DNA of 33,605 nucleotides from an uncultured Bacteroidales bacterium (GTDB lineage Bacteria; Bacteroidota; Bacteroidia; Bacteroidales; F082). The DNA lies in NCBI GenBank assembly GCA_946405575.1, contig CAMJHP010000031.1, forward strand, positions 1 to 33,605. The letters run 5' to 3'. Below, piece by piece: positions 1 through 6,463 of this stretch (position 1 is its first letter; the number at the start of each line of letters is the position of its first letter). The notes under the pieces are model-generated. The model worked only from the letters and a program-made list of their open reading frames with translations. It had not been told where the DNA came from and did not search any database. The position numbers and the translations under genes were made by a program.

Positions 1-215
1 ATGTGCATGAAGCCGTAGTGGCAGCCAAGGAAGCCCAATCTGGCATCACCGTTCACTATGTCAACGAGTTGTACGACAGCGGTGAGATCATCTTGCAAGC
101 CCGCGTCAGCTTGGACGAAAACGAAACACCCGACTCCCTGGCGGCCAAGATCCACCAACTGGAACAGGCGTATTTTCCAGTGGCGATTGATTATGTCTTA
201 AGATCACAAAACTGA
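1..215 (+). CDS. purN: Phosphoribosylglycinamide formyltransferase (PurN), C-terminal part
   Basis: Partial gene whose start lies left of the window; the reading frame begins at base 3. The visible ~70 residues match the PurN C-terminus: HEAVVAAKEAQSGITVHYVN, then YDSGEIILQA, then a helix like AAKIHQLEQAYFPVAIDYVL. PurN transfers a formyl group from 10-formyltetrahydrofolate to GAR in cytosolic de novo purine synthesis. The Asp of YDSGEII (codon 75-77) aligns with the catalytic Asp of the E. coli enzyme (family knowledge); the other catalytic residues would be upstream. The last codons and the TGA stop lie inside the left terminal repeat of a MITE-like element (203-339), so the final residues RSQN are probably encoded by that element. 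Confidence 0.82.
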   Translation, partial: VHEAVVAAKEAQSGITVHYVNELYDSGEIILQARVSLDENETPDSLAAKIHQLEQAYFPVAIDYVLRSQN

Positions 216-339
216 CAAAACCCACAAAACAATATATTGCTATAGCGACCTGCCCAACCGGGCAGTCGCAGGAAAACGCTGGTTGGCGGTTTTCCTTACC
301 TGACATAAAAGGTTTTAAATGTTTTGCTAGTTTTGTGAT
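203..339 (+). repeat. MITE-like palindromic element, copy 1
   Basis: This 137-bp element has imperfect terminal inverted repeats: ATCACAAAACTGACAAAAC at the left and the complement of AATCACAAAACTAGCAAAAC at the right. The core forms two hairpins. One is GCGAC(c)TGCCC / GGGCAGTCGC with loop AACC (245-269). The other is AGGAAAAC / GTTTTCCT (270-296). Homologous copies lie at 9046-9183 (same orientation) and 16979-17117 (core inverted). It has no coding capacity. It sits between convergent genes: the purN stop is inside its left end and the stop of the leftward ATPase gene overlaps its right edge. Confidence 0.8.
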
Positions 340-1469
340 TAAACAACTATCTGTTGCTTCAGCCAAGCTGCGAAAATCGGGTCTTGGATTTCGGTTTTGC
401 CGGGCAGCACATCAATCAAGTCGCGCTGCAACATGGCCTTGCGCAGGTTCTTGATGTTGGCCGAAGTGCCCAATTCGTACTTGTCGAGGATGGTTTTCGA
501 GGAGAAATTCTCTACGCCATCCACCACCGCGTGAAGGAAATTGATTTGCTTGGGCGTCAGCGAATCGAGCAAGTTGCTGAACAGCAACCTCATCTGGTCG
601 ATAATGTTGGCGTGTGCCGTCACAACGATTTCAGCCGTGCAAGTGCCTTCCGTGCGCAGCCACACCTGATGCGACAGTTGCTGCACATAATAGGGATGCG
701 CGTCTACCTTGCGGACAATATCAGAAGCCAACTCCTTGGAAATCAGTTTCTCCGTCTTCTTGAACTGGCCTATTATATAAGGTATCCAGTCCGCTTCGGC
801 GATTTTGTCGAGAAACATGAGATCGCCGAATTTGTAGAAAGGCATTTCGTAGTTGCCGAAAATGTCGAGCAGCATATGGCGCTTGCTTCCGTATAGGCAA
901 TAGCACACCGAATTGTGCAACTGCCAGTGGGAGCGCAACTTACGCTGAAAAGCCAGCGAATCGGCGTAATTGCCCACGTTTTGGAACTCGTCGATGCAGA
1001 TGACGAATTTCTTGCCTTTTTCTTCCGCGATGCGCTGCGGCAGGTCGAGGATTTCGTCCTCGGAATACTGCACTTCCTTGAAATCGAGGCCAAAAGTCAC
1101 CTCATAGGCCGAACTCCCCTCGCCGAGTGAAATCTTCGGCCCGACCGAACCGATGTGCTTCTTCATCAGCGCGACCCATTCGTCCAGCTTCGAGGCCGAG
1201 GCTTGCAGCACGGCATTGACGTAAGTCTTGTAGAACTGCTCCTCGGTGCGGCAGTTGAAGATGTCGATTCGGGCGGCATAAAAGCCTTTGTCCTTCTCAA
1301 GCATCTCCAAGGTTTTGTTCACGAGTGAGGTTTTTCCCCAGCGGCGCGGCGAGATGATGGCCGTGTTCACCAGACTTTTGAAGTTGCCAAGAAGCTGGGT
1401 TGTTTCTTTCTCTCTATCGATAAAGAACTCACTTTCAGCCATTTTACCATAAACAAACGGACTTTCCAT
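339..1469 (-). CDS. ATP-binding protein, ATPase_2/archaeal-ATPase-like family
   Basis: A 376-residue P-loop NTPase. The start MESPFVYGK at 1469 is preferred because a consensus -7 box (1495-1502, minus strand) puts transcription start near 1488. Earlier in-frame Met codons would mostly lie upstream of that, in repeat sequence. The N-terminus has the family pattern PFVYGK..ESEFFIDRE. The P-loop SPRRWGKTS is at residues 40-48 and Walker B FVICIDEFQN at about 155-164 (D160, E161). The remainder resembles the helical and winged C-terminal part of STAND-like ATPase_2 proteins (KIAEADWIPYIIGQF, HPYYVQQL). Many copies of this family occur in Bacteroidales genomes and their substrate is unknown. Upstream lie seven 15-bp repeats, probable operators. 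The gene ends against MITE copy 1. The family call is secure; the function is not known. Confidence 0.8.
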   Translation of the reverse strand: MESPFVYGKMAESEFFIDREKETTQLLGNFKSLVNTAIISPRRWGKTSLVNKTLEMLEKDKGFYAARIDIFNCRTEEQFYKTYVNAVLQASASKLDEWVALMKKHIGSVGPKISLGEGSSAYEVTFGLDFKEVQYSEDEILDLPQRIAEEKGKKFVICIDEFQNVGNYADSLAFQRKLRSHWQLHNSVCYCLYGSKRHMLLDIFGNYEMPFYKFGDLMFLDKIAEADWIPYIIGQFKKTEKLISKELASDIVRKVDAHPYYVQQLSHQVWLRTEGTCTAEIVVTAHANIIDQMRLLFSNLLDSLTPKQINFLHAVVDGVENFSSKTILDKYELGTSANIKNLRKAMLQRDLIDVLPGKTEIQDPIFAAWLKQQIVV

Positions 1470-1494
1470 AGCGCAAATCATTAGTTTCACGCCG

Positions 1495-1502
1495 CAAATA
1501 TA
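1495..1502 (-). promoter_or_regulatory. -7 box of the leftward ATPase gene
   Basis: On the minus strand this reads TATATTTG, a perfect Bacteroidota -7 element (TAnnTTTG). A weak -33 partner (ATTG) lies about 20 bp upstream, inside the first unit of the 15-bp repeat array. It gives a predicted leader of about 18 nt before the ATG at 1469. Confidence 0.6.
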
Positions 1503-1511
1503 ATCATTTGA

Positions 1512-1616
1512 TTTGAAATAGAACAATTTGAAATGAAATAATTTCAAATCGTTTAATTTGAAATAGACTAGTTTGAAATCATTTGATTTGAAATTGATTG
1601 ATTTGAAACCATTTTA
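1512..1616. repeat. Seven-copy 15-bp tandem repeat, probable operator array
   Basis: Units start at 1512, 1527, 1542, 1557, 1572, 1587 and 1602, exactly 15 bp apart. The first eight bases are TTTGAAAT in five units, TTTCAAAT in unit 3 and TTTGAAAC in unit 7. The remaining seven bases vary but mostly end in A. ATTTGAAAT is close to its own reverse complement. The array begins just upstream of the -7 box of the leftward ATPase gene, covering its -33 region and about 90 bp further. Position and conserved core suggest cooperative binding of a regulator (inference). Translating the units leftward gives a low-complexity FK-rich peptide that is unlikely to be real protein. Confidence 0.85.
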
Positions 1617-1645
1617 TTTCATAGCAAAGTTTTCATAGAAACTTT

Positions 1646-1705
1646 CACTTTGCTTGATTTTGGCAGAGTGATGGTGTTGTTTTGCGCCGAAATCAAAACA
1701 ACACC
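1646..1705 (+). promoter_or_regulatory. Two-hairpin leader before the gene at 1709 (leader A)
   Basis: The first stem-loop is CACTTTGC (1646-1653) with GCAGAGTG (1663-1670), including one G·T pair. The second is a perfect 12-bp stem, GGTGTTGTTTTG (1673-1684) with CAAAACAACACC (1694-1705) and loop CGCCGAAAT. It ends three bases before the ATG at 1709. The same arrangement and motifs (GGCAGAGT, TTGTTTTGC, GAAATCAA) precede the AAA+ gene at 6464. A hairpin this close to the start could govern translation or mark a shared mobile or regulatory sequence. Confidence 0.6.
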
Positions 1706-1708
1706 GCT

Positions 1709-2326
1709 ATGGACAAAAAGAAATCACATTACCTCGTGCATGGGCTGTTCTGGAAGGGACAAATGCACAATGCGAACTATCACGAAGCAAGGAAAGACAA
1801 GCTTTGCTGCATCAACAAAACCTTTGAGGACACCGACCTCAGCAAGGCACGTAAGGAAGCCTTTGCCTATTACCAAAGCCTGATCGATGTGCTTTACGAG
1901 GCTCTTGGCGATAGTTACACGACTGACCAACAAGCTCGTATTGACCTTCAAACCTTCCTTCACGCAGGCTGTAGCAAAGCAAAGACCCGCATCGGAAAGA
2001 TGGCCTTTGACGACAACCTTTTCAATGAAATCGCCGTCTATTGGGTGAAGGGGACGGAGAAAAGGCTGATTCACGGCATTTGGTACAGGCCGAAAGAAGA
2101 ACAACATCAGCTTGACGAGCAGCTTGCCTTGATGGGCAGCAACCTCATCAAAGAACACGCATACTATGAGCGCCACCATCTTCCCATTGAGGATGAAACA
2201 CTTTGCGACATGACCGACCTCAACCTTGGCTTCCAATTTGTTATGCCCACGCCTTTCGATTGGGATGGCTTTGTTGAGGAAAATTTAGCCAAAGACACAC
2301 AAGCAATATACCAATGCTTTCAATAA
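1709..2326 (+). CDS. Hypothetical protein
   Basis: A 205-residue protein beginning MDKKKSHYLVHGLFWKG, which I do not recognise. The ATG at 1709 is preferred over an upstream ATG-less in-frame start because the latter would begin inside the hairpin. There is no signal peptide or membrane segment, so it is probably cytoplasmic. It is rich in aromatic and charged residues, with motifs such as HGIWYRPKEEQ and HAYYERHHLP. It is followed after 27 bp by the gene at 2354, probably in the same transcript, with a third unrecognised gene after that. Its leader resembles that of the AAA+ ATPase 4.7 kb downstream, which hints at a functional link. Confidence 0.7.
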   Translation: MDKKKSHYLVHGLFWKGQMHNANYHEARKDKLCCINKTFEDTDLSKARKEAFAYYQSLIDVLYEALGDSYTTDQQARIDLQTFLHAGCSKAKTRIGKMAFDDNLFNEIAVYWVKGTEKRLIHGIWYRPKEEQHQLDEQLALMGSNLIKEHAYYERHHLPIEDETLCDMTDLNLGFQFVMPTPFDWDGFVEENLAKDTQAIYQCFQ

Positions 2327-2353
2327 AACCAGCAACTATTAAAAACCACAGAA

Positions 2354-3424
2354 ATGGAACGCAGAAACAGTAAACAAAAGACATTAGACAAATGGGAAAT
2401 CCACTACGGAACTTTTACCATGCCACCTGAGTTTTGGACAGAATACCCACAAGTTCCGCAGCAAGTCGTCATTGTTGACGACCGCACTCACACGCATCAG
2501 CTTTGTGCAACCAAATTCAACCGGGTCTTAGGATTGAGCAAGCTTTATGACCGTTATGAACTGAGACCGGGAGACACTATCAAGTACACGCTTGATATTG
2601 ACAACACAGCCTTGCACCTCACTTGCCCACGGAAACCACTATTATGGTTGAGGAGAAAGAAAGCAATCGCTTGTCTTCTTTTTGTTCTCACTTTCATCTT
2701 TTTCGGTTGCGGTGGAAACAAACGTCCTACCATGTCACCACAGACTACAGAAATCACAGGTGACCTGAGCGGATATTTCGAGGTGGTCGAGAAAGAAATC
2801 ATTGCCACAGAAGGAAGGTGGTCGCTTTGGAATGTGGAGTTGAAGCGTACTGACATGCCTTTCCCATGGGATGAAGGTATGACAGTGGCAAAATTCAACG
2901 ACACTTACACTGACGGTAGAGCCTACTGTAAAGTTGGATTCGGGTTGGAGACCTTTGACAAGGATGGCAACTTGGTAGACAAACGCTCAGCGACAGCCAC
3001 GGGACTTCTGGGGCCATACAGCAGTAATGACATACTCGACCTTATGAAACTCCAACCAGGCGAAATCGGTATCATCCGTTGGGACACTAACCCCTACGAA
3101 GATAAAGCTAAAGACAAGCTTACTTTCAAAATCACCTCTGCTTGCGAAATCATAGAAGGCAAAGGTCAAGTAACAGCCACAAACGATTGGGATAAAGTGC
3201 TCGATGCTTACGAAAACTATGTTGACAGATACATCGCTTGTTTGAAGAGAATTGCTTCAGGCGATATGGATGCAATGACGCAATATGCAAAACTGCTGGA
3301 GAAAGCAGAGGAATTGGGTGAACAGCTGGAAAACGCTTCGGGCAGCATGACGACGAAGCAAGTGAACAGATACACGAGGATTAACAAGAAAATGCTGGAA
3401 GCAGCTGCAAACGGGTTTAACTGA
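2354..3424 (+). CDS. Hypothetical protein with an internal lipoprotein-like signal
   Basis: A 356-residue protein in two parts. Residues ~1-98 form a soluble module (FTMPPEFW, VVIVDDRTH, LSKLYDRYELRPGDTIKY). Its pattern faintly recalls small DNA-binding beta-barrels of the B3 type, but that is very tentative. Residues ~100-122 (RRKKAIACLLFVLTFIFFGC) look exactly like a Bacteroidota lipoprotein signal with lipobox FFGC, yet sit internally. The rest (GDLSGYFEVVEKEI, WNVELKRTDMPFPW) is typical of exported Bacteroidota hypotheticals, with a helical C-terminus. It may be a true fusion with a membrane anchor, or a lipoprotein starting at the TTG at 2648. It lies 8 bp before the next gene. Confidence 0.65.
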   Translation: MERRNSKQKTLDKWEIHYGTFTMPPEFWTEYPQVPQQVVIVDDRTHTHQLCATKFNRVLGLSKLYDRYELRPGDTIKYTLDIDNTALHLTCPRKPLLWLRRKKAIACLLFVLTFIFFGCGGNKRPTMSPQTTEITGDLSGYFEVVEKEIIATEGRWSLWNVELKRTDMPFPWDEGMTVAKFNDTYTDGRAYCKVGFGLETFDKDGNLVDKRSATATGLLGPYSSNDILDLMKLQPGEIGIIRWDTNPYEDKAKDKLTFKITSACEIIEGKGQVTATNDWDKVLDAYENYVDRYIACLKRIASGDMDAMTQYAKLLEKAEELGEQLENASGSMTTKQVNRYTRINKKMLEAAANGFN

Positions 3425-3432
3425 CATGCAAG

Positions 3433-4107
3433 ATGAACACCAAAGAAGCATTTGAAGACCCTCGCATTGTGATGCTGGAAGAAATCATCTTGGATGAGTA
3501 CGAGCATGGGAAACAAGTCGAAGCGGAAGCCATCATCAAGAATGCACTGCGTCATCGGTGGATGATACTGCGTGTGCTTATGCAGTATGACGAGGAAAGC
3601 AAAAGGCTGCTGTCGGATTTCAACGACAGGATAAAGGCAGCAGCCATTGCCCTCTTCAACAAGACGAAAGCCATCCACGAGGGCATGATGAAACTCTACG
3701 ACGGCATCGGCGACCTTGAAGTTGAAGGGAAACTGAAGTTGGGATATACCTATCCAAAAGCACATCCCGTCCAGACCGAGCGGGCGGAAACGATGTGGGA
3801 AGTGATGACCCAAGGCGGCTACGACCGCATGTATTCCACAGACGGCTGCTCATGGAGCCTAAGATGGGACCAGAACGGAATCATGTCGGCGCACGAAAGC
3901 CTTGAAGGATGGCTCGGCATGGCCGACGAAAACAACAACTGGAACGAGGGCTTGGATTACGAATGGTCAAAAGACATGCACCTTGTCTATCCTTTCCACA
4001 ACCTCTATGACAACCGACATTTCAGCCTCTATGACCTTGTTTATGTGAGCGAGTTTGAGTTTGAGATTTGTATTCGGTTGGATGGAGGACTTGTTATGCT
4101 GGAATAA
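3433..4107 (+). CDS. Hypothetical protein
   Basis: A 224-residue acidic, apparently cytoplasmic protein that I do not recognise. The first ~105 residues are predicted helical (DPRIVMLEEIILDEYEHGKQ, RIKAAAIALFNKTKAIHEGM). The second half is rich in Trp, Tyr and Asp (GCSWSLRWDQNGIMSAHE, DENNNWNEGLDYEW, DMHLVYPFHNLYDNRHF) and resembles a compact beta domain. It follows the gene at 2354 after 8 bp and is probably co-transcribed with it. No start ambiguity of importance. A separate promoter-like box follows it, so the LRR gene may begin a new unit. Confidence 0.68.
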   Translation: MNTKEAFEDPRIVMLEEIILDEYEHGKQVEAEAIIKNALRHRWMILRVLMQYDEESKRLLSDFNDRIKAAAIALFNKTKAIHEGMMKLYDGIGDLEVEGKLKLGYTYPKAHPVQTERAETMWEVMTQGGYDRMYSTDGCSWSLRWDQNGIMSAHESLEGWLGMADENNNWNEGLDYEWSKDMHLVYPFHNLYDNRHFSLYDLVYVSEFEFEICIRLDGGLVMLE

Positions 4108-4142
4108 AAAACCTTGCAACGAGCTTGTGTTTGAAAAACCTT

Positions 4143-4150
4143 TATATTTG
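4143..4150 (+). promoter_or_regulatory. -7 box upstream of the LRR gene
   Basis: TATATTTG matches the TAnnTTTG consensus. A TTTG lies upstream at 4130-4133, but the 9-bp spacing is too short for a standard -33 element. It predicts an AT-rich leader of about 70 nt before the ATG at 4230. Confidence 0.4.
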
Positions 4151-4229
4151 CAGGGATTTAAGTAAAACAACTATTACAAGAAACAATCTCTAACACGAAA
4201 AACAGTAAAAACAACTAAATTGAATTACA

Positions 4230-5210
4230 ATGAGTTACGAAAAATATCAAGATAACTATCCTGATGTTATTATCTCTGAAGACAAAGAGACTTTTATTCA
4301 TTGCCCAAATAGCATTAGTGGAGATTTCGATTTGCCAAGTGAAATCATTCACATTGATGATTTCGCGTTCAAAGGTTGCGACCAATTAGAATCCATCGAA
4401 TTACCATATAACCTATTAAGCATTGGAGAAGAGGCTTTTGCTGATTGCAGAAAACTTGAAGAAATAGTTATTCCCAAAGGCACAGTATCAATTGGAAATG
4501 CCGCTTTTATGAATTGCCACCGCCTCCACTCACTTCAAGTTCCCACAAGTGTAAAAAGCATTGGAAATGACGCATTTCTTGATTGCTGTGGATTAACTGA
4601 AATCGAATTTACAAGCGATGATATTTCCATAGGGGAAAATGTTTTTGGCTCTTGTACAGATTTATTGGAAATCTTCATTCCTAAAGGTAGCACTATAGAA
4701 TTTGAAAAGAAACTACCAGGCTACAAAGAGCTTTTCATCGAAACAACCTATTCTGACCCATTGGCAATATATGATTACAACGAACCTGACGAAAGCTATT
4801 GCTCGGACAATGGAGAGTATTTCTTACATTGTTCAAGGGATGCCCGTCGTAATAATATTCCAGATGGAGTGAAAGAGATTGGTCGTGAGGCCTTTTCTGA
4901 TTGTAAATACCTTAAATCCGTGTCTATACCAAAGAGCGTTGAAGTCATTCACGAAAAAGCTTTTGCAAAATGCATTGCACTAACCAAGATTGTCATTCCT
5001 GAAGGTGTTTCGATTATAAAGTATGGGGCATTTGGAGGATGCAGCAACCTCATTAGCATATCTCTACCAGAGAGCCTTACTATTGTTGAGGGTAACGCCT
5101 TTACATATTGCAATAGTTTAAAAGAAATCATTATCCCTTCTGGCACTAGAGAGAAGTTTGAGGAACTATTGCCGAAGCATCTACATGACAAACTGAAAGA
5201 AACAAAATAG
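4230..5210 (+). CDS. BspA-type leucine-rich-repeat protein (LRR_5), cytoplasmic
   Basis: A 326-residue protein built of about eight ~23-residue BspA-type repeats of the form (I/V)xSIGxxAFxxCxxLxxIxIP, for example SIGEEAFADCRKLEEIVIPK and IKYGAFGGCSNLISISLP. There are two homologous halves (residues ~1-170 and ~190-326), each ending in an IP(K/S)G...FE(K/E)LLP-like cap (STIEFEKKLPGYKEL; TREKFEELLPKHL). No signal peptide or sorting domain is present, unlike surface BspA proteins, so it should stay in the cytoplasm as a binding scaffold. It is AT-rich compared with its neighbours and lies 32 bp before the nuclease gene at 5243, with which it is probably co-transcribed. What it binds is unknown. 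Confidence 0.85.
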   Translation: MSYEKYQDNYPDVIISEDKETFIHCPNSISGDFDLPSEIIHIDDFAFKGCDQLESIELPYNLLSIGEEAFADCRKLEEIVIPKGTVSIGNAAFMNCHRLHSLQVPTSVKSIGNDAFLDCCGLTEIEFTSDDISIGENVFGSCTDLLEIFIPKGSTIEFEKKLPGYKELFIETTYSDPLAIYDYNEPDESYCSDNGEYFLHCSRDARRNNIPDGVKEIGREAFSDCKYLKSVSIPKSVEVIHEKAFAKCIALTKIVIPEGVSIIKYGAFGGCSNLISISLPESLTIVEGNAFTYCNSLKEIIIPSGTREKFEELLPKHLHDKLKETK

Positions 5211-5242
5211 ATAAATCACTTTTATACAACGAAATCACTACT

Positions 5243-6334
5243 ATGAGATTATTTGATTCATCCTTAATCAATCGGCTGATACTTTCGTCATTAATAGATA
5301 AACCTCTTCAACATAATGAAATTGTAGACACACTATCTAAAGAACTTGATTTGACACAAGAAGAACGTGAAGAAAAAGAAGGTTCAACTAATACAGGAGT
5401 ATTTTACCACAAAGTAGCTGGGCAAGAACAATCATTAAAAAACCAAGGTCTTATTGCTCACAATGATGAAACGAAAAAATGGGAAATCTTAGAAAAAGGA
5501 AAATACAAACTTCTTAACGACAATGAAGTAGTCAATAATGCTTCCATTTTTCAGTTTTTCTGCAAAAAGAGAGAACTATCTCCACAAAGAATAAAAATAA
5601 AAAAAGAAGACGCTCAGAAGATCAATTATTTATGCTACGATAAAAACAAAAAGGAATCAATTGTTGTTGACATAAACCCTGTCATTGACGAGCATCATAA
5701 TCCTATAAAACAGATCCAAGAAAAAGTTGATATAGTAAAAAGATACAACCAGTCTGTTCGAGGGATTATTATAATGAAAGAGGAAGTAAATAATGCTAGT
5801 TTTCAAAAAGACTATCATGAAAATATCCAAAATATTGAAATCGTATATTATAGCTTAGATTTGAAAATAGAAGATAAGCAATCCAAACACGATAATGAAA
5901 TATTACCAAGTAGTGAAAATGCGTTTAGCAACTATCTAATAAACCATCTTTCAGCTTTTAAAAATGTTGGCGAAAGTCTTCATAAATTCAATGACGAAGA
6001 AACCATTTGCAGGACAAGAGAATACAAGGTAGTTGGCAGAAGAAGTATAGATGTTCTTTGTAGAGACGATAAAAACAATATTGTAGTTATCGAAAACAAA
6101 ACAAATACTGGTACAGAATACCATGTTGTTGGACAAATTCTATATTATTTGCACCATATGGGAAATAAGAAAGAGTATTCGCAAGACAGTATTCGTGGTA
6201 TTATATGCATACCTAATAAAAATGTTCCAGACAAAACCCAAACAATTGAGGATGCAAGAAAAGAAGCATTAAAAGGCCGTGAAGAATATGTTATTAAGCT
6301 TTTGTTTTATTCTTTAATCATCTCCTTTAGATAA
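5243..6334 (+). CDS. Winged-helix / NucS-like PD-(D/E)XK nuclease
   Basis: A 363-residue protein. Residues 1-90 resemble the Mrr-type N-terminal winged helix (LILSSLIDKPLQHNEIVDTL, VFYHKVAGQEQSLKNQGLI, GKYKLL). A middle domain (~135-205) of alternating strands follows (SVRGIIIMKEEV). The C-terminal ~130 residues carry a NucS/Mrr-like restriction fold: GRRSIDVLCRDD (D270), VVIENKTN (E284-x-K286) and VVGQILYYL (Q298), the D-ExK-Q set of PD-(D/E)XK nucleases. Predicted to cut DNA in the cytoplasm; the substrate could be modified or structured DNA (inference). It is strongly AT-rich, follows the LRR gene and ends before a good terminator. A type IV-like restriction role is plausible but unproven. 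Confidence 0.78.
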   Translation: MRLFDSSLINRLILSSLIDKPLQHNEIVDTLSKELDLTQEEREEKEGSTNTGVFYHKVAGQEQSLKNQGLIAHNDETKKWEILEKGKYKLLNDNEVVNNASIFQFFCKKRELSPQRIKIKKEDAQKINYLCYDKNKKESIVVDINPVIDEHHNPIKQIQEKVDIVKRYNQSVRGIIIMKEEVNNASFQKDYHENIQNIEIVYYSLDLKIEDKQSKHDNEILPSSENAFSNYLINHLSAFKNVGESLHKFNDEETICRTREYKVVGRRSIDVLCRDDKNNIVVIENKTNTGTEYHVVGQILYYLHHMGNKKEYSQDSIRGIICIPNKNVPDKTQTIEDARKEALKGREEYVIKLLFYSLIISFR

Positions 6335-6397
6335 AACCACATCTGCACTTTTCTAAGGCTTTCTTCTTCCACTCAACTATTTTTCAAACCCCTATTT

Positions 6398-6435
6398 ACT
6401 CTGCCTAAAAATGGCAGAGTTTTGTTTTTGTTTTG
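6398..6435 (+). terminator. Intrinsic terminator after the nuclease gene
   Basis: ACTCTGCC (6398-6405) pairs perfectly with GGCAGAGT (6413-6420) around loop TAAAAAT. A T-rich tract of TTTG/TTTTTG form follows. It ends the 5243-6334 unit and is also the first hairpin of the leader of the AAA+ gene, so it may act as an attenuator. Confidence 0.65.
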
Positions 6436-6459
6436 CCGATGAAATCAACAAAACAAAAG
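6425..6459 (+). promoter_or_regulatory. Start-proximal hairpin before the AAA+ gene (leader B)
   Basis: TTTTGTTTTG (6426-6435) pairs with CAAAACAAAA (6449-6458), extendable by a T·G pair, around loop CCGATGAAATCAA. The stem ends four bases before the ATG at 6464. With the preceding hairpin it copies the layout of leader A at 1646-1705, sharing GGCAGAGT, TTGTTTTGC and GAAATCAA. Confidence 0.55.
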
Positions 6460-6463
6460 CATC

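Noticed and set aside
354..896. Rightward open frame of 180 codons opposite the ATPase_2 gene
   Set aside because: It is fully antisense to a gene with clear Walker motifs and shows no family features.
1470..1547. N-terminal extension of the leftward ATPase (MKLFHFKLFYFKSNDY...)
   Set aside because: It is translated 15-bp repeat sequence and lies mostly upstream of the predicted transcription start.
1512..1616. CRISPR array
   Set aside because: Units are only 15 bp with no spacer-length inserts, and no cas genes are nearby.
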